From assembly GCA_016840305.1 (NCBI GenBank), contig JAEOSP010000736.1, positions 1 to 25,680 of the forward strand: a stretch of 25,680 bases of DNA, given 5' to 3'. Shown here in pieces: positions 8,078-16,171 of this stretch. Origin of the DNA: Candidatus Hodarchaeota archaeon (GTDB lineage Archaea; Asgardarchaeota; Heimdallarchaeia; Hodarchaeales; Hodarchaeaceae). The notes below the pieces were generated by a model, which ran no database searches, had not been told where the DNA came from, and saw only the letters and a program-made list of their open reading frames with translations. A program made the position numbers and the translations under genes. Positions within the stretch are counted from its first letter, which is position 1. Each line of letters begins with the position of its first letter.

Positions 8078-8854
8078 TTATTTTCGTTTTGCTATAATTA
8101 GTAATCCGAAAACCATCACTAGTATAACCAAAGGAAAAGGGGTTTTATTATGACTTGTTGTTAATGACGAAGTAAAAGTTGAACTTTCCAATTCATTATA
8201 ATTTGCTGCGACAATAGCATCGAGTGCCACATTGGCATCTGAATAATAAACTATTCGTAAATATCTAACATTAGTACTGTTCACCGCAGTAAGATCGAAA
8301 CTCTGATTTCCAATTCCATTACCTATCTTTATGAATGAAGATTCAAGATTGTTTCCAATCCAAACCGAATATTCACCTCCATCTGCAATTACAGTAAAAT
8401 CATTGCCATTATCATCAATAATCTCCTCTCCTTCACCCATATCAAGAGTAAGATACCCATTACCATAATCTGGGAAAATTATAGCAAAAATTCCGTCTGG
8501 TGGCCCAAGAGCATTATCACCAGAAGTATACCAGAGTGAATCAGAAGTTACAATTGAGTTTACGTAAGCATCGCCTAAATTTAGCTCTATTTGGAGCCAT
8601 AGATTATCAACTTTGTTTAAGTAGTCAATATTTGGTGTTATATTATTTGAATGTAATTCTGATCTGAAATAATCTGAGGGTACGGAATTCAAGTATTTTT
8701 TTTTGGAACTTTCAAACAATACTCCCTCTTGCACTAAATTGTTTGATATAAAGGGTAACATTAAGCTTGAATAAATCAGGGTAACTATTAATGAAAAATA
8801 AAGGCTGATTTTTATTAACCTGAACTTTATTACCATCAATTTAATACAGCTCAT
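8078..8854 (-). CDS. Exported, membrane-tethered protein with a discoidin-like beta-sandwich region
   Basis: A 258-residue protein with an N-terminal hydrophobic segment (about 15-35, signal peptide or anchor), an external part, and a C-terminal helix (about 237-254) ending AKRK, so it should be displayed on the cell surface. Residues about 100-220 follow a pattern seen in carbohydrate-binding beta-sandwich domains of surface proteins: ALGPPDGIFA, GYLTLDMGEGEEIIDDNGNDFTV, EYSVWIGNN, then RYLRIVYYSDANVALDAIVA near the end. No catalytic motif is visible. An internal ATG six codons downstream (8836) is an alternative start; neither has a clear ribosome-binding site. The family is not firmly recognised, and a sugar- or surface-binding role is only a suggestion. 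Confidence 0.65.
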   Translation of the reverse strand: MSCIKLMVIKFRLIKISLYFSLIVTLIYSSLMLPFISNNLVQEGVLFESSKKKYLNSVPSDYFRSELHSNNITPNIDYLNKVDNLWLQIELNLGDAYVNSIVTSDSLWYTSGDNALGPPDGIFAIIFPDYGNGYLTLDMGEGEEIIDDNGNDFTVIADGGEYSVWIGNNLESSFIKIGNGIGNQSFDLTAVNSTNVRYLRIVYYSDANVALDAIVAANYNELESSTFTSSLTTSHNKTPFPLVILVMVFGLLIIAKRK

Positions 8855-8927
8855 TTACTTTGTTGGTTTCAATGCTTAAAATGAATTCGGAAAGGAAAAC
8901 AAGAAAAATGTTGATTGGTGTTGTGAT

Positions 8928-9119
8928 CTATGCCTGAATCTTAGTATTATTAATTTTATTACAAATTATTTCCGTAAATAATTTTACTTCATTGAAATTA
9001 AAATGTACTTTATCTTTAACATAAAACCTATCGAGAAGAAAGGTTTCATTTCTATCGAGATTTAGAATGTTTTTTGCAGGAATAGTTACTAGAATGCTGT
9101 CTACTATTGGAAATACCAT
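8928..9119 (-). CDS. Small hypothetical protein or gene remnant (63 aa)
   Basis: I do not recognise it. The sequence looks coding (VDSILVTIPAKNILNL, then FLLDRFYVKDKVHFNF), and the protein-like frame continues upstream of the ATG as FYDPFRDKR before meeting a stop, suggesting the 3' end of a longer decayed gene. No hydrophobic segment and no known motif are present. Confidence 0.3.
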   Translation of the reverse strand: MVFPIVDSILVTIPAKNILNLDRNETFLLDRFYVKDKVHFNFNEVKLFTEIICNKINNTKIQA

Positions 9120-9179
9120 TCTCTTGTCTCGAAAAGGATCATAAAAAGTTTAATTTTAATTAAAGTCTTGTTGCGTTTC

Positions 9180-9365
9180 CTAAAAAAGATATCCTGTCTC
9201 CTCTTCAGATCCATCTATAATGGTTGTATTAGAAAAGAAAAAGGCAGTAACACCATTAGGAGTAGCTAAGAGTATATCAGGATGATGGGAGAAAGAAAAT
9301 AGACTAAAAGTTGATTGAAAAACCAAGGGAGAAATTAGAGAGACAACATGATCAAGCTCCTGCAA
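9180..9365 (-). pseudogene. Possible gene remnant (about 61 codons)
   Basis: A minus-strand frame with a TTG start at best. It includes HPDILLATPNGVTAFFFSN and ends EEETGYLF. The part after residue 27 looks protein-like and resembles short archaeal domains that open with a TPNGV-type strand, but there is too little to name it. Its 5' end overlaps the end of the TauE/SafE frame, and it precedes the 63-residue frame at 8928 on the same strand; the two may be pieces of one lost gene. Confidence 0.22.
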
Positions 9366-10008
9366 TAGAGAGAAATTTAATCAAATAAATAATAGCAATA
9401 TTAATGTTGAGAAACCCACTGTTATAAAAATTAACCCCATGGAATTCAGTAAGGTTTTCTCATTCAGCTTATGAGTAAACATTGAACCGAAACTACCCCC
9501 AATAATTGCACCAAGACAGATAATTATACCATATTATAGATTGATATATCCCTGTACTGTATACCCTATCACACCAGATAGTGCTATGATTGCCATGATT
9601 GCGGTGGCAGTTCCAATAGCTGTATGTGGAGGGTATTGAAAAATAACTAAAAGGACTAACATAATCATCATTCCGCCTCCAGCTCCAAAAATTCCACTCA
9701 TCAACCCAATAAACAATCCTATAACTGAAATAATCAGCCCTTTTTGCCAATTTGACTTGAAAAGGAGTTCTGGTGGGTCTGTATCAACTTCATTACCATA
9801 ATTTTTTCTTATGCTCTTAATTAATGTCAGAATTCCAATCAAAATGAAAATAAAGCATAAAGTATAACTCAAAGAAGCTTCACCAGTATTTACAGCAACG
9901 AGTACACCCAATTGCGATCCAATTAGAGCACAGATAATTAATAGAATACTTATGCTCAAATTAACTTGTCCCTTTCGAAAAAAAGATGTCGTAACGAAAG
10001 AAGCTCCA

Positions 10009-10014
10009 ATCATG
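10009..10014. repeat. Direct repeat (left copy), probable target-site duplication
   Basis: ATCATG, identical to 11421-11426 on the far side of the inserted element. Keeping one copy restores the TauE/SafE reading frame exactly. Confidence 0.7.
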
Positions 10015-10018
10015 ACTG

Positions 10019-10031
10019 AATTTGTCGGACA
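10019..10031. repeat. Left terminal inverted repeat of the tnpB element
   Basis: AATTTGTCGGACA matches the inverted 11406-11418 at 12 of 13 bases. The core TTTGTC-G-GACAAA is itself palindromic, which accounts for part of the match. Confidence 0.6.
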
Positions 10032-10043
10032 AAGAAAAAACAG

Positions 10044-11309
10044 CTAAGTTTTTTGAGCCACGACGGGATGAGTCACACATCCCCTATCCAGCAGATCAGA
10101 ACAAACAAGGTTTGAACTGATCTTAGGGACTACTTTTTCATCAACAGGTAAACGCTGAAGGATAGTAAGGGCCGCATTATGATCGGCGTTAAGACGAAGA
10201 CCACAGGATCGACAATGATACAATCCTCGTGATTTACGATTTTTTTTGTCGATAATTCCACAGTTACTACATCTTTGCGAAGTATATGCTTCTGATACAA
10301 GAATAACAGCAATGCCTACTAGTTTAGCTTTATATTCAAGCATATGAAGAAATTTATGAAAGGGTACTTGGACAAATGATTGGTTAATCCGCTTTCCTAG
10401 CTGACAATGCTGTTTCCAAAAAGTATTGTAACCAATGACCAGGGTGTTAATATTGTTCACTAAACAGTGGTTAATTATCGCTCGTGAGGTTTGATGGAAG
10501 CAATTATTAATCTTATTTGCACGAACACGATGCAGCCGTTGCATTCGATTGGTAGAATATTGTTGATTGTGTTTTTTTGCTAATGACTTATAATAAGCTA
10601 ATTGTTTATTGTACCATTGATTTATGGTTTTTACTACCCCGCCTTTGACGAGTAAGCCGTCTGACGTAGCTACGAGGTTGGTAAGCCCAAGATCTATACC
10701 AATAGCCCTTGGAGAATGTTCATTATTTAAGGAAAACGATTGTATTTGTGTTCTATACAGCAGCTCAACCACAAAGCGGTCATAAAAAGGCACTAATCGT
10801 GCACCAGAGCAGGTTTCTGCTGTTATGGGTAAGTTTCCCACTGGAAACATGGGAAATCCACGAGTCATTAAATTGCGTGCAAACAATATTTTTGCTCCTC
10901 GGATTCGTACCCGCGGTCTTGGAAAGCTAAGCATATGGAGACCGATTTTGGCTTTGTAACCAGGAAGACGAGGCCGTCCTAGAAATTTACTTGGGTCTCT
11001 TTTCTAGGCTTTTATTGCATTGAAATAGCTCCACCAGCTTTGTTCAACCTGACGGAGAACCTGTTGAGGTAGATAGCTATCAGAGATCTCTTTTAATACC
11101 AGATACACTGGTTCATGTTTTAATTGATGATAAATAGTTGTATATTGTAACCACTTCCCATTGGTAAAGAATTCTTGTCGTACCTGATATGTAGCATAAT
11201 TGTACAAGTTTTTAGCACGTGTACATAAATCCATAAAAATGGGTCGAGATTTCATTTGAATTCTGATTGTCAGTTGAGGTTGTATCTGTTTTTTGGCTCG
11301 CATTCCCAT
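10044..11309 (-). pseudogene. tnpB: TnpB-family RNA-guided nuclease gene with one in-frame TAG
   Basis: One continuous frame of 422 codons is broken only by a TAG at 11004-11006, after NAIKA and before KRDPSKFLGRPRLPGYK, where a Trp codon is likely ancestral. The part after the TAG has the RuvC-I aspartate in IGIDLGLTNLVAT (D81, counting from the ATG at 10934), a zinc ribbon with C222, C225, C241 and C244, and the RuvC-III aspartate in NADHNAA (D251). At the usual RuvC-II position (TLVIGYNTFWKQ, residues 164-175) there is Gly instead of Glu, while E215 in VSEAYTSQRC probably supplies the acidic residue, as in TnpB groups with a relocated glutamate. TnpB proteins cut DNA guided by an RNA made from the element's end. 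The nonsense codon probably inactivates this one. It lies inside the TauE/SafE gene. Confidence 0.85.
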
Positions 11310-11350
11310 TTAAATTTGGGTTATTCTATTATTTAACTTTGTACCAGAGA

Positions 11351-11377
11351 GAGGTCACCGAAAACGAAAATGACCTC
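11351..11377. repeat. Subterminal hairpin of the tnpB element
   Basis: GAGGTCA (11351-11357) and TGACCTC (11371-11377) form a perfect 7-bp stem with a 13-base loop. It lies between the tnpB start and the right inverted repeat, where transposase recognition structures are common. Confidence 0.5.
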
Positions 11378-11405
11378 CTTTTTTTCAGTTTTCAGGATTG
11401 ATTTC

Positions 11406-11418
11406 TGTCTGACAAATT
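11406..11418. repeat. Right terminal inverted repeat of the tnpB element
   Basis: TGTCTGACAAATT is the inverted partner of 10019-10031 with one mismatch, and ends two bases inside the direct repeat. Confidence 0.6.
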
Positions 11419-11420
11419 TG

Positions 11421-11426
11421 ATCATG
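11421..11426. repeat. Direct repeat (right copy), probable target-site duplication
   Basis: ATCATG, the partner of 10009-10014. On the minus strand it spans the Met-Ile codons after LFVD of the TauE/SafE gene. Confidence 0.7.
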
Positions 11427-11850
11427 TCTACAAAAAGACTGGTTCCGATTGCAGCATAAATTGATGAAGAATAAACGAACATAAGAATTGGGATTACAAA
11501 AACCGATCCACTTACTCCTATAAGACTTATGATAATTCCAACTAACAAACCTAAAATTATAAGTCCGATAATAATTGAGAAATCCAATTTATGTTGCCTT
11601 TTTTATTAATTTATAATAATTTAAGGAGATAGAATCACAAAGAAGTCTATACGTCGCTTTCAGGTATAACTATTTGAAATTAACTACAAAAACACCTATT
11701 AATGATCTTAGAGCCATCAAAATATGGTTATAGTGATCAAATCAAGCATACTTGTTAGTAAGAATGTAATGCAAGTAAATTTCCTCATCTACATCCTAAA
11801 GAATTTCGAGTTTCTCACCCCTCGATTTATGATCCTTTGTACAAATCCAT

Positions 11851-11856
11851 TATAAA
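11851..11856 (+). promoter_or_regulatory. TATA box for the sulfotransferase gene
   Basis: TATAAA in CATTATAAAGAAA. Expected initiation about 25 bases downstream falls at the ATG codons at 11875 or 11887, implying a nearly leaderless message, common in archaea and consistent with the lack of a ribosome-binding site. Confidence 0.5.
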
Positions 11857-11874
11857 GAAATTTTTTTGGCAGAG

Positions 11875-13020
11875 ATGGACACAAGAATGAGAATTGTGAA
11901 AGGTGAAACCAAGAAACATAAGGAATTTCAATTCCCTGAACCAATGTACTTCATAGTAAAATTCTTTAATGAATTTCAGCGCTTAGCAAATTCATTGAAT
12001 ACAGTAGAATCCTATTGGTTAAAAAGCAAAATAAAAAGAGTGACTATAGATCGGCCGATATATATTACAGGACTAGCACGAGCCGGAACAACTGTTACTT
12101 TAGAAATGCTTAGCCAACATCCTGATGTAGCGACACACAAATATTTTCATATGGTTTTACCTTATGCTCCTCATTTTGTTCAAAAAATTGCCAGTTATAC
12201 ACCAGTTATGAAATCTCCCACTGAAAGATTACATAAAGATGGACTTTTAGTGACACAAGATAGCCCTGAAGCGGTTGAAGAAATTATTTGGCAACAATTT
12301 TTCAAGAATTACCAAGATGAAGCAATCACTAATATCCTCAATTACAAATCAAAAAACCCTAAATTCGAAGTTTTTTATCCGAACCATATAAAAAAATTGT
12401 TAATTAATCAGCATGCAAGTCGTTACGTTACAAAAAACAACTACAACGTGTCTAGAGTGGACTATTTACATAAATTATTTCCTGACGTGAAGTTCATTAT
12501 ACTTATACGGAACCCATTCAATCATATTGCATCTTTAGCAAAACAAGACAGAGTACTTAGAGAATTGGAACACGAAAACGCAAGATTACTAGATTGGACA
12601 AAAATAATAGGACATAGAGAGTTCGGTTCTGCGAAATATTGCATAAATTTTGATAATTCTGAAAAAGTTCAAAAAATTCGTGGACTATGGAAACAAAAAG
12701 ACACGTATATCAAAGGTTGGGCAAAATATTGGACAGAAGTATATTCATTCATCCATAAGAAATTGCAAACAGATTCCAGCTTTTCAAAGGCAAGCTTAAT
12801 CATAAGATATGAAGATCTCTGTGAATCGCCTAAAGTAACGATCGATAAAATTATAGGTCATATAGATTTGGATCAAAGAAAGTTTCAAAAAGTAAAAAAG
12901 CATTATTATGAGACTTTACATAAGCCTACTTATTATAAAGCTAATTTCACAAAAAAAGAAAAACAGGATATCATAAATTCAACTAGGGAGATTGCAGAAA
13001 AGTATGGATATGTGCTTTAA
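11875..13020 (+). CDS. PAPS-dependent sulfotransferase
   Basis: A cytoplasmic enzyme of the sulfotransferase superfamily, which transfers sulfate from PAPS to a hydroxyl or amine of a sugar, lipid or small molecule, leaving PAP. The 5'-phosphosulfate loop is at about 62-75 (IYITGLARAGTTVTLEML, with G66 and the RAGTT turn), and the 3'-phosphate-binding segment is FIILIRNPFNHIASL at about 207-221 (R212 and S220). Length (381 residues) is normal and no membrane segment is present. I chose the ATG at 11875 over a TTG nine bases upstream because of the TATA spacing; 11887 is also possible. The PAPS-making operon lies 5.6 kb away on the other strand, and arylsulfotransferase genes lie nearby, so it probably belongs to the same sulfation system. 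The acceptor cannot be told. Confidence 0.88.
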   Translation: MDTRMRIVKGETKKHKEFQFPEPMYFIVKFFNEFQRLANSLNTVESYWLKSKIKRVTIDRPIYITGLARAGTTVTLEMLSQHPDVATHKYFHMVLPYAPHFVQKIASYTPVMKSPTERLHKDGLLVTQDSPEAVEEIIWQQFFKNYQDEAITNILNYKSKNPKFEVFYPNHIKKLLINQHASRYVTKNNYNVSRVDYLHKLFPDVKFIILIRNPFNHIASLAKQDRVLRELEHENARLLDWTKIIGHREFGSAKYCINFDNSEKVQKIRGLWKQKDTYIKGWAKYWTEVYSFIHKKLQTDSSFSKASLIIRYEDLCESPKVTIDKIIGHIDLDQRKFQKVKKHYYETLHKPTYYKANFTKKEKQDIINSTREIAEKYGYVL

Positions 13021-13039
13021 ATGCTTTTAACAAACTGAA

Positions 13040-13075
13040 TTGATAAAATTCATAATTTATCAAGTTTCTCCCTGT
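13040..13075 (+). terminator. Hairpin terminator after the sulfotransferase gene
   Basis: TTGATAAA (13040-13047) and TTTATCAA (13056-13063) form a perfect 8-bp AT-rich stem with an 8-base loop, 20 bases after the stop codon. A pyrimidine-rich stretch ending in TTTTT follows. Confidence 0.5.
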
Positions 13076-13192
13076 TTTTAAATCAGAATTGAAACGATTA
13101 ATTCATTACTTCAACGATTTATTGAATTCAACTATTACGAACCACTAGTTCATTTTTACAACAAATTAATATCATAAAGTTCCAAATGTGAA

Positions 13193-15331
13193 ATGATCAT
13201 GCGAAAATCAAGGAAAATCATTGCAGCTATCAGTATTACGATTATTGTAATTGGAGTTCCAGGAGTTTTCATATTATCTAATGTTATGAAACTAGGACAA
13301 AAAGCTACACCATTTAATTTAGATAATGCTCCAGACCACATAATAAATAATAAAGCGGTTTTAAAAGAAAAATTAGAAAATGGAACTTTTTCTATAGAGA
13401 ATGATTGGGAGATTTTCCTTTCTTTTAGCCAATGGATGGCAGATAACAATCCAGACATACTAGATTTGATAAAAGATTGGGAGATAGTAGTTTATTTTCG
13501 GGTTGAAAACTCCACTTATGATATGTGGTGGCTCATTGGGAACGACTCTCTCAGGGTCGAAATTGGAACTAATCCACCAGATTCTTACGGAATTTTGATT
13601 GATTTAAGTTACATAGCTTTCACTGAAATTTTGAAGGAAGATGCAACACCATTATCAGCTTTTCAGAAAGGAGATTTAAAATATGAAGGCCCATTTAATG
13701 AGGTGATCAAAGTTTCCCAAATAGTGCTCATTGTCAGTGCAACTGTAATGGATACTTACATACCAAGCACTTTTGCTGGACCTTTAATTGAAATTTCTAC
13801 AGACGAACAAGATCTCTATATTGAAGGGGGATTAACCCTTTTTCCAGTCTTTGACATAACCATCAAGCCTGATCGTATTGGGGAACATCATAGTTCGTCT
13901 ATTGGTGCTGGTTCTGTTGTTATTGTCAATCATAAAGGTAAAATTGTTGCAAAACTAGATGATTCAGGGCATTCAATTCATAAATTCATAAATTCAACCA
14001 CAATTATGATGGGAGGACAAGAGGGCTTTATGGAATTATGGGATTATAAAACTAATACATTAGCAACTTTGGTAGTTCCTGCTGGACATCATGAAATTGA
14101 TTATAATCCTGTTACAGAGACTTTTATGGTACTAGACTATGTCTGGTCCAATGAAACTTGGGATGGGAAAAAAGTGGTTTATGATTATTTATCTGAATAT
14201 AATTATGCGGGTGAATTAATTTGGCAATGGGATCCCCGAATATATTTTCCCTTTAATTATACACGCCATGCGAGCTTGGGATTAAATGAAACTTTCAGAG
14301 GTGGAGCTGATTGGATGCATTCCAATAGCTTCGTTTGGGATAAGTCCAACGAAATGATTTATTTGTGTGTTCGTAACCAAGATACTATACTGAAGATTAA
14401 CTACACGTCTAAGGAGGTAATATGGGATGCTGGCCGTGGTGGAGACTTCACTCTAATAAATAAAGCAGGAGAAGAGGTCAATACCCTTTTTGCTCATCCT
14501 CATAGTCTAGAACGTATAGATACGAGCCGATTCATTTTGTACGATAATGATCTATATAATAAATCAAATCCATCTACAATGACACTGGAAAATTCTTCTG
14601 GCCATTCACGACACTTGGAATTTGAAATAGATGAAGAAAACCACATTATGAGAGAAATATGGTCATGGATACCAAATAATGATACTTATTTCCTACCCGA
14701 ATCTGGAGGAGATTCGGATCGATTACCAGATGGAAACACATTAGGGATATTTGGGAATAAGGGATTAATCCTGAATTTGCGTAATCCCCCTATTGTTACA
14801 GAAGTCACAAAAGAAGGTAAAATTGCTTGGGAGATGTATATTCCAGGAAAAAATAATACATATTACTGGGTGCATCGTGTTGAGAGATTCTATGAAAAAC
14901 CTATTCTTATCATCCATAATCAATCCATTGATTTGAATCGGGGAGATATGTGGCTTAATTTTTCAACTTGGAATACATTCAAGCAAGAAGCTACATCTAT
15001 CGGGGAAATTAACATCATTGTAGATGGTCAAGAGTTCTATCAAGAATCGTTTGAGTTTCTACCTCAATGGCAGCAGAACACTTTCAATTTATCATTCAAT
15101 GATTTACCTTCCAAAGCTAATGTAATTGAATTAATAGTAGAAAATGATGATAATATCCAGAATATTATAGTTATTTACAAAAAAACCAGTGATTTTAATT
15201 CACAATATGGTTCTATATTATTGATTCTAGGTGGATTATTAGTAGCTACCCCAGTTACCGTCTTCAGTTTGAAGAAAATCAGAAAGAATTGGGATTTCCA
15301 AAGAGAGCTGGATGAAAATACTCTTGATTAA
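13193..15331 (+). CDS. Membrane-tethered SCP2-domain/arylsulfotransferase fusion protein
   Basis: A 712-residue surface protein. Residues 8-30 are a signal anchor, and a C-terminal helix (about 673-692) is followed by a short basic tail. Residues about 95-185 look like an SCP2 sterol-carrier domain: WEIVVYFRVEN, GILIDLSYIAFTEIL, then PLSAFQKGDLKYEGPFNEVIKV near 153-174, matching the end of that fold. Residues about 235-570 are a propeller of the arylsulfotransferase (ASST) type, which transfers sulfate between phenolic esters and phenols without PAPS, through a sulfated histidine. H376 and N378 in DWMHSNS and R394 in LCVRNQD have the same 2- and 18-residue spacing as H356, N358 and R374 of the E. 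coli enzyme. H435 and H437 (AHPHSLERI) are candidates for the sulfated histidine, and H299/H300 (GHHEIDYNP) for the remaining one. Substrates are unknown. A hydrophobic or lipid sulfate is suggested by the SCP2 domain, since alkylsulfatases carry one too. Confidence 0.85.
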   Translation: MIMRKSRKIIAAISITIIVIGVPGVFILSNVMKLGQKATPFNLDNAPDHIINNKAVLKEKLENGTFSIENDWEIFLSFSQWMADNNPDILDLIKDWEIVVYFRVENSTYDMWWLIGNDSLRVEIGTNPPDSYGILIDLSYIAFTEILKEDATPLSAFQKGDLKYEGPFNEVIKVSQIVLIVSATVMDTYIPSTFAGPLIEISTDEQDLYIEGGLTLFPVFDITIKPDRIGEHHSSSIGAGSVVIVNHKGKIVAKLDDSGHSIHKFINSTTIMMGGQEGFMELWDYKTNTLATLVVPAGHHEIDYNPVTETFMVLDYVWSNETWDGKKVVYDYLSEYNYAGELIWQWDPRIYFPFNYTRHASLGLNETFRGGADWMHSNSFVWDKSNEMIYLCVRNQDTILKINYTSKEVIWDAGRGGDFTLINKAGEEVNTLFAHPHSLERIDTSRFILYDNDLYNKSNPSTMTLENSSGHSRHLEFEIDEENHIMREIWSWIPNNDTYFLPESGGDSDRLPDGNTLGIFGNKGLILNLRNPPIVTEVTKEGKIAWEMYIPGKNNTYYWVHRVERFYEKPILIIHNQSIDLNRGDMWLNFSTWNTFKQEATSIGEINIIVDGQEFYQESFEFLPQWQQNTFNLSFNDLPSKANVIELIVENDDNIQNIIVIYKKTSDFNSQYGSILLILGGLLVATPVTVFSLKKIRKNWDFQRELDENTLD

Positions 15332-15420
15332 GTGGTACCTTCCAAGATAATCCTCATTTTTTGTTTAATATTGTTATATACAATAATCACAATCAGAAAA
15401 ATACAAAATGCTTTCCACCG

Positions 15421-15435
15421 TTAGCTCACAGCTAA
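15421..15435. repeat. Hairpin near the left end of the IS607-type element
   Basis: TTAGCT, loop CAC, AGCTAA: a perfect 6-bp stem 49 bases before the tnpA start. It could be a recombinase site or a terminator for the upstream gene. Confidence 0.4.
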
Positions 15436-15483
15436 AAAAATATTAGGAAAAATTGTACAGGAGGGAGAAAAGGAAGAAAGAGG

Positions 15484-16104
15484 ATGTATATAAGTATAGG
15501 AAAAGCCGCGAGGATGATGGGAGTATCAACAAGTACGTTACGAGTATGGGATAGAAAAAAACTGTTTAAGTCAAATTACAGAACAGTCGGGGGACATAGA
15601 AGGTATAGTATCAATAGTCTATTAGAACATATAGGACAGATAATACATCAAGAACCTCTAAATAATAAAAGAAAGAGCTTTAAAGCACGGGTAGTAACGT
15701 ATGCACGAGTAAGTAGTAATAAACAGAAGAGCGATTTATACAGACAAATAGATCATCTAGAAGCATACGTAGAACAACAGGGATGGGAAATAGTCAAACA
15801 ATACTCTGATATTGGATCAGGACTTAATGATCAACGACGAGGATTACTAAAACTAATACAAGAACTACCAATACTGCAACCAACAATGATCGTATCCAGT
15901 TATAATGATAGATTAACACGATTTGGAACGAAACTTCTAGAAACAATCTGTTCACTCTTCTCAACGCAAATAGTGATAACTCATCAAGATAAACAGCAGT
16001 CATCTTTACAGGAACAATTGGTAGAAGATGTCCTAGCTGTTTTGACGAGCTTTGCTGGAAAACTTCATCGATCACGACGAGGAAAGCAAACAACAACAAA
16101 ATAA
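15484..16104 (+). CDS. tnpA: IS607-family serine recombinase (transposase TnpA)
   Basis: A 206-residue recombinase of normal family size. Residues about 1-45 form the MerR-like helix-turn-helix that binds the element ends (IGKAARMMGVSTSTLRVWD, then GGHRRYS). Residues about 69-200 are the resolvase domain, with the catalytic serine in YARVSS (S77), Q/D residues in LYRQIDHLEAY, and the conserved stretch SSYNDRLTRFG near 138-148. These enzymes cut and rejoin DNA via a covalent serine link and insert with little target choice. The start is preceded by a purine-rich stretch with GGAGGG and GAGG. All catalytic features look intact, so it may be active. The gene lies 67 bases before tnpB on the same strand. 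Confidence 0.93.
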   Translation: MYISIGKAARMMGVSTSTLRVWDRKKLFKSNYRTVGGHRRYSINSLLEHIGQIIHQEPLNNKRKSFKARVVTYARVSSNKQKSDLYRQIDHLEAYVEQQGWEIVKQYSDIGSGLNDQRRGLLKLIQELPILQPTMIVSSYNDRLTRFGTKLLETICSLFSTQIVITHQDKQQSSLQEQLVEDVLAVLTSFAGKLHRSRRGKQTTTK

Positions 16105-16171
16105 AATGGATCATTTTCACTCACCTGGGTCTGGACAATAGTTAAAAAAGGTGTGATGAACTAATAAATAG

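Larger units (their letters stand above)
10015..11420. mobile_element. 1.4 kb insertion element with inverted ends, carrying only a tnpB gene
   Basis: It sits inside the TauE/SafE gene between two copies of ATCATG. Its ends are inverted: AATTTGTCGGACA at 10019-10031 pairs with the complement of TGTCTGACAAATT at 11406-11418, 12 of 13 matching. Inside is one minus-strand tnpB-type gene with a stop codon, and no transposase gene. A subterminal hairpin lies at 11351-11377. Terminal inverted repeats and a target duplication are not expected of the IS200/IS605 group, which normally moves tnpB genes, so the carrier may be a non-autonomous element of another type. It appears immobile on its own. Confidence 0.75.
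9381..11587 (-). pseudogene. TauE/SafE-family sulfur-anion exporter gene, split by a mobile element and carrying a stop codon
   Basis: TauE/SafE proteins export small sulfur anions such as sulfite or sulfoacetate. The N-terminal part (11587 to 11420) encodes 56 residues with the first half-repeat, including GSVFVIPILM and AAIGTSLFVDMI. The rest resumes at 10013 as MIGASFVTTSFF and includes the second-repeat motif GLMSGIFGAGGGMMIMLVLL and HTAIGTATAIMAI. The element at 10015-11420 lies between them, and joining the two parts across one copy of ATCATG restores the frame D-M-I-G-A-S-F. A separate TAA at 9534-9536 interrupts the frame 51 codons before the true end (TGA at 9381-9383). The repaired protein would be about 264 residues, the normal family size. 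The start is TTG. The gene is clearly inactive as read. Confidence 0.85.

Noticed and set aside
9493..9750. 85-codon minus-strand frame rich in Tyr, Trp and Ser
   Set aside because: It is a frame-shifted reading of the TauE/SafE gene, whose real frame matches the family through this stretch.
11004..11006. TAG in tnpB as a pyrrolysine or readthrough codon
   Set aside because: No supporting evidence in the window; the lesion lies in a decayed element and a simple TGG-to-TAG change explains it better.
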